Shown: positions 37,770 to 46,489, counted from the first letter of the stretch. The stretch is DNA of 46,515 nt from an uncultured Clostridia bacterium (GCA_944380885.1 CALWIZ010000017.1:1-46515), one strand, 5' to 3'. The notes: generated by a model from the letters alone, not told the origin. Numbers and translations: made by a program.

Positions 37770-39077
37770 TCACCTGTTGCCCATAAATGTGAGGTCGTAG
37801 CCTCCTGAAGTGAACCTTTCGTCCTCTATTATCCGCAGCTGCTCCTCAATATTTGTAGGTATTCCCCTTATTACAAGCTCGCAAAGCGACGCTCTCGCCT
37901 TTCTGAGCGCTTCCTCGCGCGTGTGGGCGAAAACTATCAGCTTGCCGAGCAGTGAGTCGTAGTAAGGAGATACCGTCGTTCCCTCTATAAGGCAGGTATC
38001 AAATCTTACGGAAGGACCGCCCGGAACATGCAGCATTTCAAGGGTGCCGCAGCTCTGCGCGTTTATGCGGCATTCTATTGCCGAGCCGTCAAGCCTTATA
38101 TCCTTTTGTGTAAAATTGAGCGGTATTCCGGCGGCTATTCTTATCTGCCACTTTACTATGTCTATACCGGTCAGCATTTCGGTAACGCAGTGCTCCACCT
38201 GAAGCCGCACGTTCATTTCCATGAACCAGAAATTACCGTCCCTGTCAAGCAGAAATTCAAGCGTTCCCGCCCCGACATACCCGATTTTCTTAACCGCGTC
38301 CACCGCCAGCGCCATTATTTTCTCGCGCTGCTCACTGTTTACCGCCGGAGACGGAGTTTCTTCTATCAGCTTTTGGTTGCGGCGCTGCAAAGAGCAGTCT
38401 CTGTCGCCTAAACATACGGCATTGCCATGCTCATCGGCAAGAACCTGAAGCTCCACGTGCCTTGCCGGAAAAATATATTTTTCAATATACACGCTGCCGT
38501 CTCCGAAAGCAGCTATTGCCTCAGATGTAGCCTGAAGATAAGCGTCTTCAAGATCGTCTGGAGTTCTTATAAGCCTTATTCCCCGTCCGCCTCCTCCGGC
38601 GCACGCCTTGAGCATTACCGGATAGCCTATTTCATCGGCGGCTTTCTTCGCTTCCTCAACAGAGGACAGCGCCTTTGTTCCGGGTATTACGGTAAGTCCC
38701 GTATTGCTTATAAGCTCCTTAAGCGCCGCCTTGTCGCTCAGTCTTTCCATACTTTCAGGCTGCGGTCCTATAAAGACAAGCCCGTTTTTCCTGCAAAGCC
38801 GCGCGAAATGCGCGTTCTCGGACAAAAAGCCGTAACCTGGGTGTATTGCCTGAGCGCCGGCTAAAATAGCGGCGCTTATTATCTGATTTTCGTTGAGATA
38901 GCTTGACGAAGCCTCAGAGCCGCCTATACAGTAGCTCTGGTCGGCAAGCGCGACATGCAGGGCGTTTCTGTCCGCCTCGGAATACACCGCCACTGTCGAC
39001 ACTCCCATTTCCTTGCAGGCGCGTATTATTCTCACGGCTATCTCGCCGCGGTTCGCAACAAGTATTTTAGAAAACAT
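37770..39077 (-). CDS. accC: Acetyl-CoA carboxylase, biotin carboxylase subunit
   Basis: ATP-dependent carboxylation of the biotin on AccB. The 435-residue ATP-grasp enzyme is near full length. Recognised parts are ILVANRGEIAVRIIRA at the N-terminus, HPGYGFLSEN (80-88), the glycine loop KACAGGGGRGIR (157-168) and the metal/catalytic segment MEMNVRLQVEH, where the common form is EMNTRVQVEH; this small change sits in a conserved place but preserves Glu, Asn, Arg and His. Confidence 0.97.
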   Translation of the reverse strand: MFSKILVANRGEIAVRIIRACKEMGVSTVAVYSEADRNALHVALADQSYCIGGSEASSSYLNENQIISAAILAGAQAIHPGYGFLSENAHFARLCRKNGLVFIGPQPESMERLSDKAALKELISNTGLTVIPGTKALSSVEEAKKAADEIGYPVMLKACAGGGGRGIRLIRTPDDLEDAYLQATSEAIAAFGDGSVYIEKYIFPARHVELQVLADEHGNAVCLGDRDCSLQRRNQKLIEETPSPAVNSEQREKIMALAVDAVKKIGYVGAGTLEFLLDRDGNFWFMEMNVRLQVEHCVTEMLTGIDIVKWQIRIAAGIPLNFTQKDIRLDGSAIECRINAQSCGTLEMLHVPGGPSVRFDTCLIEGTTVSPYYDSLLGKLIVFAHTREEALRKARASLCELVIRGIPTNIEEQLRIIEDERFTSGGYDLTFMGNR

Positions 39078-39080
39078 AAA

Positions 39081-39497
39081 TCATTCCCCTGTAACGGCAA
39101 AGGAAAATTCCGCCGAAACGCAGAGCCGCTCCCCTACGCAGAGAGTGCCCTCAGCGAAATAAAACGGGTGCTTTGCCCTTTTTATATGACAGCGTGTCTC
39201 CACCGTATCGCCCGGCTTAACGGGGGACCGGAATTTCACGTTATTCAGTCCCGTATATACCGGCAGCTTACCGTCTGTCATAACGTCCTGCATAAGCACG
39301 CAGGCGGACTGCGCGAGTATCTCGCAGAGTATCACGCCCGGAACTATCGGGTTCCCGGGAAAATGACCCTTAAGGAAAAACTCATCCCCCCTTACGGTAT
39401 AATGAGCTACGGCGGTGCCGTCGTTATTCACGGCGTCGTCAATAAGCAGCATATTGTCCCTGTGGGGAAGTATCTTCATTATTTCTTCTCTGTTCAT
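39081..39497 (-). CDS. fabZ: 3-hydroxyacyl-ACP dehydratase
   Basis: Dehydrates 3-hydroxyacyl-ACP in each elongation round. The 138-residue hot-dog-fold enzyme starts MNREEIMKILPHRDNMLLID and has the active-site pair H45 (GHFPGNPIVPG) and E59. No FabA is present, and a route to unsaturated chains is not evident from this window. Confidence 0.95.
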   Translation of the reverse strand: MNREEIMKILPHRDNMLLIDDAVNNDGTAVAHYTVRGDEFFLKGHFPGNPIVPGVILCEILAQSACVLMQDVMTDGKLPVYTGLNNVKFRSPVKPGDTVETRCHIKRAKHPFYFAEGTLCVGERLCVSAEFSFAVTGE

Positions 39498-39501
39498 TCC
39501 G

Positions 39502-39945
39502 TTACCTCTTTATGCGGAAAAGCTCGGTGCCGTACTCGACTACCTGACCGTTTGTCACGCATATTTCAGCCACCGTTCCGTCTTCCTCAGCGTATATCTC
39601 GTTCATCAGCTTCATAGCCTCAACTATGCAAAGGGTTTGACCTTTTTTAACCCTGTCACCTACCGTTACATACGGCTCGGCATTTTCTGCCGCTGCGGCG
39701 TAAAAAACACCCACTACCGGAGATTTTACGCTGACAAGGTCGCTGCCGCCTGCCGCCTGCTTTTCAGGCGCCGAAGCAGCGGCTGATCCTGTCTGCTGCA
39801 TAGATCCGACCGGCACAGTCTGTACGTTCTGCACCTGCCCGGTGCGCTCAAGACGCACTACCTTGTTATCCTCGGTTATCTCAAGACCGGTAAGCTCAAG
39901 CTCCTTCATAAGTTCCGCGTATTTGCGGATATCAGCCTCATTCAT
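39502..39945 (-). CDS. accB: Biotin carboxyl carrier protein of acetyl-CoA carboxylase
   Basis: Carries carboxybiotin between AccC and AccA/AccD. The 147-residue protein has an N-terminal helix, an Ala/Gln-rich linker (about residues 48-68) and the C-terminal biotinyl domain with the acceptor K112 in EAMKLMNEI. The ATG at 39945 is favoured because AAGGTGT precedes it and the encoded N-terminus is typical; a longer reading that extends 23 codons into fabF is not needed. The ribosome site lies over the last codons of fabF. Confidence 0.95.
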   Translation of the reverse strand: MNEADIRKYAELMKELELTGLEITEDNKVVRLERTGQVQNVQTVPVGSMQQTGSAAASAPEKQAAGGSDLVSVKSPVVGVFYAAAAENAEPYVTVGDRVKKGQTLCIVEAMKLMNEIYAEEDGTVAEICVTNGQVVEYGTELFRIKR

Positions 39946-39949
39946 ATTT

Positions 39950-41185
39950 TTACACCTTTCTGAAAGCAAGACAAGCATTGTGTCCGCCGAATCCCAGTGA
40001 ATTTGAAAGCGCAAGGTCTATATCTGCCTTAAGCGCTGTATTCGGTACGCAGTTAAGGTCGCATTCCTCGTCCTGCTCCTTAAGATTTATAGTCGGCGGG
40101 ATTATTCCCTCATTGAGAGCGAAAACGCAGGCTAAAGCCTCGACAGCTCCGGCCGCGCCCAGCATATGACCGGTCATAGACTTTGTGGAACTTACAAGCG
40201 CGTCCTTTGCCTTCTCACCGAGAGCGTTCTTTATAACCATTGTCTCAACCTTATCATTCATCGGCGTTCCGGTGCCGTGCGCATTTACATATACACGGTC
40301 GCTTTCCTTATAACCTGCCTCGCGCATAGCGTCAAGCATTGCTCTTGTTCCGCCTGAACCGTCCGGCGCGGGAGCCGTAATATGGTAAGCGTCGCAGGTG
40401 GAACCATAGCCGCATACTTCGGCGTATATCTTTGCGCCTCTGTTTTTCGCGTGCTCATATTCCTCAAGTATAAGAGCAACCGCGCCCTCGCCTATTACAA
40501 ATCCTCCGCGGCGTTTGTCAAACGGCAGTGATGCGGCATCCGGATCATCGCTTACAGAGAGCGCCTGCATATTTACAAATCCAGCAACCGCCGACTGGCT
40601 TACCGCCGCCTCGGTTCCTCCGGTGATAACAGCGTCGGCATAACCGTGGCGTATCATTCTCATAGCCTCGCCGATAGCGTTCGAGCCTGAAGCGCAGGCG
40701 GTGACCGCCGGCATTGCGCTGCCCTTGCAACCGTAGCGTATCGCTATCATTCCCGCCGCCATATTTGAAATCATCATAGGTACAAAAAGAGACGAAACAC
40801 GGCGCGGTCCCTTTTCCAACAGCTTTGTATGCTCGATTTCAAAGGTACGTATACCGCCTATACCGGTGCCGATTTCTACCGCGAAGCGCTCGGGCTCCAC
40901 TTTTGATTCAATACCGCTGTCGTCCACCGCCTGCTGCGCCGCAGCAATAGCAAACTGGGTATAGCGGTCGGTACGCAAAGTTTCGTTTATTTCAAGGTAA
41001 TCCTTTGGGTCAAAGCCCTTTACCTCGGCTGCCAGCTTCGCCTTATATGCCGATGTATCAAAAAGGGTTATCGGCGCTATTCCGTTTTTGCCGGCTTTCA
41101 TAGCCTCCCATGTATCCTTAACGTTGTTTCCGAGAGGGGTTACAGCGCCGAGACCGGTGATTACAACTCTTCTGTTATCGCTCAT
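39950..41185 (-). CDS. fabF: Beta-ketoacyl-ACP synthase II
   Basis: Condenses malonyl-ACP with acyl-ACP. At 411 residues it is full length, with the thiolase-fold Cys-His-His set: C164 in TACASGSNA, H303 in NAHGTGTPMND and H340 in SMTGHMLGAAG, plus the supporting K335. FabH, the initiating synthase, is not in this operon and would have to be encoded elsewhere. Confidence 0.97.
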   Translation of the reverse strand: MSDNRRVVITGLGAVTPLGNNVKDTWEAMKAGKNGIAPITLFDTSAYKAKLAAEVKGFDPKDYLEINETLRTDRYTQFAIAAAQQAVDDSGIESKVEPERFAVEIGTGIGGIRTFEIEHTKLLEKGPRRVSSLFVPMMISNMAAGMIAIRYGCKGSAMPAVTACASGSNAIGEAMRMIRHGYADAVITGGTEAAVSQSAVAGFVNMQALSVSDDPDAASLPFDKRRGGFVIGEGAVALILEEYEHAKNRGAKIYAEVCGYGSTCDAYHITAPAPDGSGGTRAMLDAMREAGYKESDRVYVNAHGTGTPMNDKVETMVIKNALGEKAKDALVSSTKSMTGHMLGAAGAVEALACVFALNEGIIPPTINLKEQDEECDLNCVPNTALKADIDLALSNSLGFGGHNACLAFRKV

Positions 41186-41197
41186 TTATATTTCTCC

Positions 41198-41926
41198 TTA
41201 CATCGCTATTCCGCCGTCTACACGGAGCACCTCGCCGGTGACATATCCTGCTGTCGCAAGATAAGCGGCAGCGTCCGCAATGTCTTCCGCGGCGCCCATT
41301 CTTCCGAGCGGTATCATCTTAAGCAGCGGATTTTCGGTCTGGTTTCCGGTCATATCGGTTGCTATAAAGCCCGGGGCTATCGCGTTGCAGCGCACGCCCT
41401 TGGGAGCGAGCTCTTTCGCTACGGTCTTTGTAAGACCTATTACGCCCGCCTTTGAAGCGGCATAGTTGCACTGACCGGCATTACCCATTATTCCGGCGAC
41501 CGAGGCGATATTTATTATACAGCCCTCACGGTTGCGGATAAACAGACCCGACATATGGCGTATCATATTGAAAGCACCCTTTAAATTAACGGCTATAACC
41601 TTATCGAAATCCTCTTCCTTCATCATGGCTATAAGTCCGTCGCGCGTGATTCCGGCGTTGTTCACAAGAATATGTGCCGTGCCGAAGTCGGCTTTTATCT
41701 TGCCTACAGTTTCTTTTACCTGCTCGAAATCCGACACATCGCAGCGGTACGACGCCGCTTTTACGGCGTATTTTTCCATGCATTCATTGCAGACTCCGTC
41801 GGCAAGCGCCGGGGCGCCCACATCGAGTATTACTATATCAGCGCCCATTGAAGCAAATTTTTTTGCTATCGCTGCGCCGAGTCCTCTTGAACCGCCTGTA
41901 ATAACGGCTGTTTTTCCCTTTAACAT
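41198..41926 (-). CDS. fabG: 3-oxoacyl-ACP reductase
   Basis: NADPH-dependent reduction of the 3-keto group. The 242-residue short-chain dehydrogenase has GGSRGLG (11-17), NNAG (89-92) and the catalytic S142, Y155 and K159. Its ATG shares bases with the fabD stop (TAATG) behind an AAGGAGG site, so translation is coupled. Confidence 0.96.
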   Translation of the reverse strand: MLKGKTAVITGGSRGLGAAIAKKFASMGADIVILDVGAPALADGVCNECMEKYAVKAASYRCDVSDFEQVKETVGKIKADFGTAHILVNNAGITRDGLIAMMKEEDFDKVIAVNLKGAFNMIRHMSGLFIRNREGCIINIASVAGIMGNAGQCNYAASKAGVIGLTKTVAKELAPKGVRCNAIAPGFIATDMTGNQTENPLLKMIPLGRMGAAEDIADAAAYLATAGYVTGEVLRVDGGIAM

Positions 41927-42819
41927 TATTCCGCCTCCTTAAGATAATCGGTAACGGTGACGGCTTTTACCTCGCCGCTTATTTTCTTTATCATATTGGT
42001 AAGTGTGGCTCCGGGACCGATTTCAATAAATGTATCGACTCCGCTTTCTATCATACTCCGTATAACCTTTTCCCAGCGTACCGGACTGCAAATCTGACCA
42101 GACAGCAGCTCTACCGGATTATCTCCGTAAACTTCGGCGGTCATATCGGAATAAACCGGCACAGCGCGTGCCGAAAACGCAACTTTGTCAAGCTCTGTTT
42201 TGAAATCGGCAGCCGCCGCGTTCATAAAAGGAGAATGAAAAGCTCCCTTGACTTTAAGCGGTATCGCTCTTCCTCCGGCGGTTTTTACCTCGGCAAAAAA
42301 TTCCGGCATATGCTCCGAAAGCCCCGAAACTGTTACCTGCCCCGGGCAGTTGAAATTTACCGGATAAATCTGCTCGTACTTTGAGCAAATCTCCTCAACC
42401 TGAGTATCTGACAGCTTTACCACCGCCGCCATTGAGGTGTCAAACTTTTCAGCCTCGCGCTGCATTAGCTCGCCGCGGCGGCAGACAAGTGAAAATCCGG
42501 TTTTTTCATCAACCAGTCCCGCAAATGTGACCGCCGTGACCTCGCCTAACGAAAATCCGGCTACGGCGTCCGGCTTTACGCCTTTTTCCGCAAGCACTTT
42601 CGCCGCCGCCAGCTCCATAGCGAAAAGACATGGCTGTGTGTTGGCGGTTTCCTTAAGCTCCTCATCGGTTCCGCTGAAGCACTGCTTTGATGTGCCGGGA
42701 CGGATACTGTCGCACACCGCAAAAACTTCGGCGGCGGCAGGATATTTTTCCGCCAGTTCTTTGCCCATTCCGGGATACTGGTCACCCTGACCCGAAAAAA
42801 CAAAAGCTATTTTACCCAT
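41926..42819 (-). CDS. fabD: Malonyl-CoA:ACP transacylase
   Basis: Loads malonyl groups onto ACP. The 297-residue acyltransferase has the nucleophile S90 in GFSLGEV and the catalytic H195 in KGAFHSPFM; FSGQGDQYPGMG forms the start. Its beginning overlaps the end of fabK by 13 bp. Confidence 0.96.
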   Translation of the reverse strand: MGKIAFVFSGQGDQYPGMGKELAEKYPAAAEVFAVCDSIRPGTSKQCFSGTDEELKETANTQPCLFAMELAAAKVLAEKGVKPDAVAGFSLGEVTAVTFAGLVDEKTGFSLVCRRGELMQREAEKFDTSMAAVVKLSDTQVEEICSKYEQIYPVNFNCPGQVTVSGLSEHMPEFFAEVKTAGGRAIPLKVKGAFHSPFMNAAAADFKTELDKVAFSARAVPVYSDMTAEVYGDNPVELLSGQICSPVRWEKVIRSMIESGVDTFIEIGPGATLTNMIKKISGEVKAVTVTDYLKEAE

Positions 42820-43751
42820 TTTGACGCCCCCAGAAGGACAGGCTCCGCCTGCTCCATAACTTCCTTAATTATTTCAGCCGCCGGCTGTTCCTTTTTGACC
42901 ATAGCGGCAACCTGACCCGCAAGGAAACATCCGTTTTGATTGTCTCCCTCCTGCACCGCGCGGCGCAGAGCGCCTGCACCAAGCGCCTCAAGCTCGTCGT
43001 CCGGCATTCCGCCGTACTCCGCTTTTGAATATTCGCGCGCGAAGGGTGTACGCAGGCTTCTTACCGGATGACCGAGACGTTTTCCGGTCACCATAGTGCA
43101 AAGGTCGCCCGCTTTAAGTATTTTCTGCTTGTATTCGGGGTGAATCGTACACTCCTCGGCGCTTAAAAAGCGTGTTCCCATCTGAACGCCGCATGCGCCC
43201 AGCATAAACGCAGCCGCTACTCCCCTGCCGTCGGCAATGCCGCCGGCGGCTATTACGGGCAGATCGGTCGCGTCGCACACCTGCGGAACCAGCACCATCG
43301 TGGTAAGCTCGCCCACATGACCGCCGCTCTCGCCGCCCTCCGCTATAACCGCGGTGGCTCCGAGCCTTGTCATAAGCTTTGCCATAGCAACGGAAGCCAC
43401 AACCGGAATAACCTTTATGCCGGCAGCCTTCCATTCGTTTATATATTTAGAAGGGTTACCCGCTCCCGTTGTCACCACGTCCACCTTTTCCTCGGTCACA
43501 ACCTTCGCGACCTCGTCGGCAAACGGACTCATGAGCATTATGTTTACGCCTATCGGCTTTGCGGTAAGCTCCCTTGCTTTTTTAATTTCTTCCCTTACGT
43601 ATCCGCCGGGCGCGTTGCCTGCCGCGATAATACCGAGGCCGCCGCCATTTGAAACGGCAGCGGCCAGTTTACCGTCAGCGATCCAGGCCATACCGCCCTG
43701 AAATACAGGATATTCAATACCCAGCAGATCACAAATCTCTGACTTTATCAT
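42807..43751 (-). CDS. fabK: FMN-dependent enoyl-ACP reductase II
   Basis: Last step of the elongation cycle, using FMN and NAD(P)H. The 314-residue TIM-barrel protein resembles nitronate monooxygenases but has the FabK signature: PVFQGGMAWIAD, EGGESGGHVG with catalytic H145, and the FMN phosphate loop AAGGIADGRG. FabK enzymes are generally insensitive to triclosan. The ATG at 43751 lies 4 nt after the acpP stop behind AGGG; a longer frame reading into acpP is not needed. Confidence 0.95.
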   Translation of the reverse strand: MIKSEICDLLGIEYPVFQGGMAWIADGKLAAAVSNGGGLGIIAAGNAPGGYVREEIKKARELTAKPIGVNIMLMSPFADEVAKVVTEEKVDVVTTGAGNPSKYINEWKAAGIKVIPVVASVAMAKLMTRLGATAVIAEGGESGGHVGELTTMVLVPQVCDATDLPVIAAGGIADGRGVAAAFMLGACGVQMGTRFLSAEECTIHPEYKQKILKAGDLCTMVTGKRLGHPVRSLRTPFAREYSKAEYGGMPDDELEALGAGALRRAVQEGDNQNGCFLAGQVAAMVKKEQPAAEIIKEVMEQAEPVLLGASKWVK

Positions 43752-43755
43752 CGGC

Positions 43756-43977
43756 TTAACCCTGCTTGCTCTGAATGAATTTGTCAAGATCGTCGATAGT
43801 CTCAACCTTGCGGTCAAGTTCAATCTCGATGCCTATTTCGTCCTCAAGGTTCATCAGAAGCTCAACGGTGTCAAGAGAATCAATGCCGAGTTCGGAAAAA
43901 GTGCTTTCGGGTTTGATGTCCGCAACGTCGCAGCCTGTGCGCTCGGAAACGATTTTAGCAATAGCGTCAAAGTACAT
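43756..43977 (-). CDS. acpP: Acyl carrier protein
   Basis: A 73-residue acidic four-helix carrier for growing acyl chains. The phosphopantetheine attachment site is S34 in [10 protein letters not shown]. First gene of the fatty acid operon, with GGAGG ahead of its ATG and a leader of about 50 nt. Confidence 0.96.
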   Translation of the reverse strand: MYFDAIAKIVSERTGCDVADIKPESTFSELGIDSLDTVELLMNLEDEIGIEIELDRKVETIDDLDKFIQSKQG

Positions 43978-44032
43978 GATAATTTGCCTCCAGTTTTAAT
44001 TTACATGCGGTTTTTACCGTATGCCGCCCATT

Positions 44033-44107
44033 ATTATACAACCTTGCTGTTCCCTTTCTATTCCCTTAAAGTTCCCCCTGCGTTCCAAAATAAGGAAATT
44101 CAGTTCC
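44033..44107 (-). promoter_or_regulatory. Fatty acid operon promoter with 11-bp-phased direct repeats
   Basis: TATAAT lies at 44033-44038 on the minus strand with no acceptable -35 at 16-18 bp (TAGAAA or ATAGAA). Upstream, GGAAC or GGAAT starts recur on the minus strand at 44049-44053, 44060-44064, 44071-44075 and 44082-44086, exactly 11 bp apart, with a further copy at 44103-44107, 21 bp beyond. All face the same side of the helix. The array covers the spacer, the -35 region and about 45 bp upstream. It is probably a cooperative regulator binding site. Confidence 0.7.
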
Positions 44108-44111
44108 AAAC

Positions 44112-44168
44112 AAAATAAAAAACCGGTCTGCCCGACGGTTCTTTGCTCCGCCTTTGCAGAACGGTTTT
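44112..44168 (-). terminator. Intrinsic terminator behind the alpha-galactosidase remnant
   Basis: Arms AAAACCGTTCTGC (44168-44156, minus) and GCAGACCGGTTTT (44131-44119) pair over 13 positions with one mismatch, followed by a T-rich tail (TT then ATTTTG). It presumably served the now broken gene at 44185-44669 and now insulates the fatty acid promoter. Confidence 0.8.
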
Positions 44169-44184
44169 AAAATATCAGTAAATA

Positions 44185-44669
44185 TTAAGGAATAAAGCTT
44201 TCTACGCCCGTTTCGGGATACCAGTTGAAATGTATTCTTTCGCCGGTGGGTCTCCTTACCGTTATCGATACAAATTTAAGAACATCATGGTATAACGGGT
44301 CAAAATAAAATTTGTATCGTAAAAGCCGTGTTCGGGCTTATCCAAACCGCTGATATGCCTGCCGTCAGCAAGCGGTCTGAACCAGATTCCCGGACGGGCT
44401 CCCATTTTCCTTATTTCGGCCGCAAGGTTTTTCATATCAGAAGAGCCTTCACGCAGGACGTCCCACGGCGCATCGCAATTATACAACTTCAATCTGTCGT
44501 CTATCACCACATATGGAGCGTTTTCAAGCCCAAGGCACATATTACAGAGCTGCTTGGTATCCTTTGAAATTTCACTGCCAGATGAATTTCCGTAAGTGTA
44601 ATACCACTTGTCAGCTCCATGCACTTTGAAGGGAGGAAAAATCAGAACTTTTTGTCTGACGATGCTCAA
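44185..44669 (-). pseudogene. Alpha-galactosidase-like (GH36/GH27 superfamily) fragment
   Basis: The frame from 44669 reads HGADKWYYTYGNSS, GLENAPYVVIDD and KMGARPGIWFRPL, matching the N-terminal part of the catalytic barrel of clostridial alpha-galactosidase-like enzymes. Near 44305 a one-base loss in a T-run changes frame; the other frame continues as DPLYHDVLKFVS, where the family has LDP..PEVL, and stops at 44185. Both the N-terminal domain and most of the barrel are gone, so it is not functional. Confidence 0.6.
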
Positions 44670-44783
44670 CCTACTGGCACATATATACCGAAGAGTTTAA
44701 CGGCTCGCAATGGTGATATACTGTAAAATACACCGTTCTCGCTTTTCTTTCAACATGCGTAAATATAACGGCAAACGGCGGAA

Positions 44784-45068
44784 CACTACCCGGAAAAAAT
44801 CACAAGAGACGAAATCACGGAAAGCTGCGGATTTTCTCCGAACTATTTAAGCCGGCTATTCAAAAGCGTCACCGGTGTTTCTCTTTCGGAGCATATTGCG
44901 GATATCCGTATACAGCAGGCGATGAACCTTCTTAAAAATACCGATAAATGTGTCGGTGATATAACCGAATCTGTGGGTTATCGCTCACCTTCCCTTTTTT
45001 ACAGGCACTTTTATTCGCGGTTCGGTATAAAACCGTCCGATATAAAAACGGAAAATTTTGATTTGTAA
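44784..45068 (+). pseudogene. AraC-family DNA-binding-domain fragment
   Basis: A 94-residue open stretch without a start encodes almost an entire AraC C-terminal domain: SCGFSPNYLSRLFKSVTG, then QQAMNLLKNTD, VGYRSPSLFYRHFYSRFGIKPSDI and a stop at 45068. The ligand domain is missing; upstream in this frame is a stop at 44766-44768. It lies divergent to the alpha-galactosidase fragment, the classic layout of a regulator and its target gene. Confidence 0.8.
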
Positions 45069-45090
45069 AAAAATTTACCCACAAAAACAG

Positions 45091-45119
45091 TTGCAATTTT
45101 ATGTTAACTGTACTATACT
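45091..45119 (+). promoter_or_regulatory. Promoter of the DUF3048 lipoprotein gene
   Basis: TTGCAA (45091-45096) and TATACT (45114-45119) are 17 bp apart, giving a short leader that ends with a GGAGG ribosome site 8 nt before the ATG. Confidence 0.8.
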
Positions 45120-45149
45120 GTTTTAGTATCAATTCTCGGAGGAAAAATC

Positions 45150-46187
45150 ATGTCGAAAAAAATATTCTCATTGGTTGTATGCTTACTTATTTTACTGCTT
45201 TCCGGCTGTTCGGACGCTCCTGAACGGCTGAGTGTAGATAAAGGTGATGAGCCTTCTTCTGTAGTCAAAGAACCCGAACCCGTACTTTACAAAAATCCTC
45301 TGACAGGAATTTCAGAGCTTTCAAAGGATAAAGCAGACGACCGACCCGTGGCGATAATGATAAATAATATAGCTGTCGCGCAGCCTGTTCAAACCGGCAT
45401 AAACAAAGCCGATATTATTTATGAAACCGAGGTTGAGGGAGGCATAACACGACTTATGGCGGTTTATCAGGACGTAACAAAGGCCGAAAGAATAGGCAGT
45501 ATACGTTCGGCACGCTACGCATATGTTGACCTTGCGTTAGGACACAATGCCATATACCTGCACAGAGGTCAGGACGAAGTCTACTGCGGCCCCCATCTTA
45601 ACGATATAGACGATATAGACATTTCAGAATCAAATTACGCGACCCGCATAAGCAACGGTCTTTCAACCGAACATACACTTTATACTTTCGGGGAAACCCT
45701 ATGGAACGGCATTGTTAATGACGGATATAAAACCGAGCGCGGTTCAAGCGACCCGTGGGTAAATTTCGCGGACGAAAACAGTCCGGTTTCATTTGAAAGC
45801 ACTGCCGGCAGCGTGAGCGTCCCTTTTTCATCACAATATGAAACCGTATTCAAATATGACTCCGCTTCAGGAATGTATACCAGATATTTCGGCAATACCT
45901 TGCGCAAGGACTATTACACTGGTGAAAAGGTCAATGTGAAAAATGTGTTTGTACTTCTCACCACAATAAAAAGCTATTCCGACGGATACCACAGGCAGGT
46001 TTATCTTGATTCCGGTGACGGTTATTACTGCGTAAACGGAACCTACACACCTATAAAATGGAGCAAGGGCTCGGCAAAAAGCGGTTTTAAGTTTACAGAC
46101 TCAAACGGCAGCGAACTTACCGTAAACCCCGGAAACAGCTGGGTTTGCATAGCTAGCAAAAGCAACTCTCAGCCGGTTTTTGAATAA
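45150..46187 (+). CDS. DUF3048 (YerB-type) lipoprotein
   Basis: A 345-residue surface lipoprotein. The signal peptide ends with the lipobox LLSGC at about residues 16-20, so it is lipid-anchored outside the membrane. The rest matches the DUF3048 family (Bacillus YerB): N-terminal domain about residues 45-190 with RPVAIMINN, YETEVEGGITRLMAVY and RIGSIRSARYAYVDLA; the C-terminal domain (about 220-340) with TTIKSYSDGYHRQV. The function of the family is not established. It has its own promoter and terminator and is intact, unlike its neighbours on the left. Confidence 0.92.
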   Translation: MSKKIFSLVVCLLILLLSGCSDAPERLSVDKGDEPSSVVKEPEPVLYKNPLTGISELSKDKADDRPVAIMINNIAVAQPVQTGINKADIIYETEVEGGITRLMAVYQDVTKAERIGSIRSARYAYVDLALGHNAIYLHRGQDEVYCGPHLNDIDDIDISESNYATRISNGLSTEHTLYTFGETLWNGIVNDGYKTERGSSDPWVNFADENSPVSFESTAGSVSVPFSSQYETVFKYDSASGMYTRYFGNTLRKDYYTGEKVNVKNVFVLLTTIKSYSDGYHRQVYLDSGDGYYCVNGTYTPIKWSKGSAKSGFKFTDSNGSELTVNPGNSWVCIASKSNSQPVFE

Positions 46188-46202
46188 TAACAATTCAATT
46201 AC

Positions 46203-46247
46203 AAAAAGCAAAGCAGATACATTTCTCCGCTTTGCTTTTTTATTTTT
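46203..46247 (+). terminator. Intrinsic terminator of the lipoprotein gene
   Basis: AAAAGCAAAGC (46204-46214) pairs perfectly with GCTTTGCTTTT (46229-46239) over 11 bp with a 14-nt loop, followed by TATTTTT. The flanking A-run would also allow activity on the other strand. Confidence 0.93.
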
Positions 46248-46261
46248 GCTCATTTCCTGCG

Positions 46262-46319
46262 GCGGAACCGGTTCCGCGGATTTTAGTATTGACTCACGCT
46301 GAAAGCATATGCGTATAAT
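46262..46319 (+). promoter_or_regulatory. 16-bp palindrome near a weak promoter-like sequence
   Basis: GCGGAACCGGTTCCGC (46262-46277) is a perfect palindrome. Just downstream are TTGACT (46289-46294) and TATAAT (46314-46319), 19 bp apart, longer than ideal. The arrangement would suit an operator upstream of a promoter reading to the right, but no gene is seen in the remaining 200 bp. Confidence 0.35.
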
Positions 46320-46446
46320 AATTTATCAAAGATCCAGAGATTGCATTTGCATTGTGTCGCACACAGCGTAGGCACAATACCTGTACCTGTATAAACTGCG
46401 CGATCTGAAAAAACGACATTTTACCGCAAATATTGCCGTAAATCAT

Positions 46447-46489
46447 AACCACCCGTCAAACGGGTGGTTTGCACAAGGGCTAAAAGCCC
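46447..46489. mobile_element. Hairpins resembling an IS200/IS605-type end
   Basis: Two hairpins lie close together: AACCACCCG / CGGGTGGTT (46447-46469, 5-nt loop) and GGGCT / AGCCC (46477-46489). The first matches my recollection of subterminal hairpins of IS200/IS605 elements in gut Firmicutes. No transposase gene lies in the window; it may start beyond the right edge, or only the end may remain. Confidence 0.4.

Noticed and set aside
38427..39617. Long + strand frames antisense to accC, fabZ and accB
   Set aside because: They mirror conserved genes on the other strand; no initiation signal and no known motifs.
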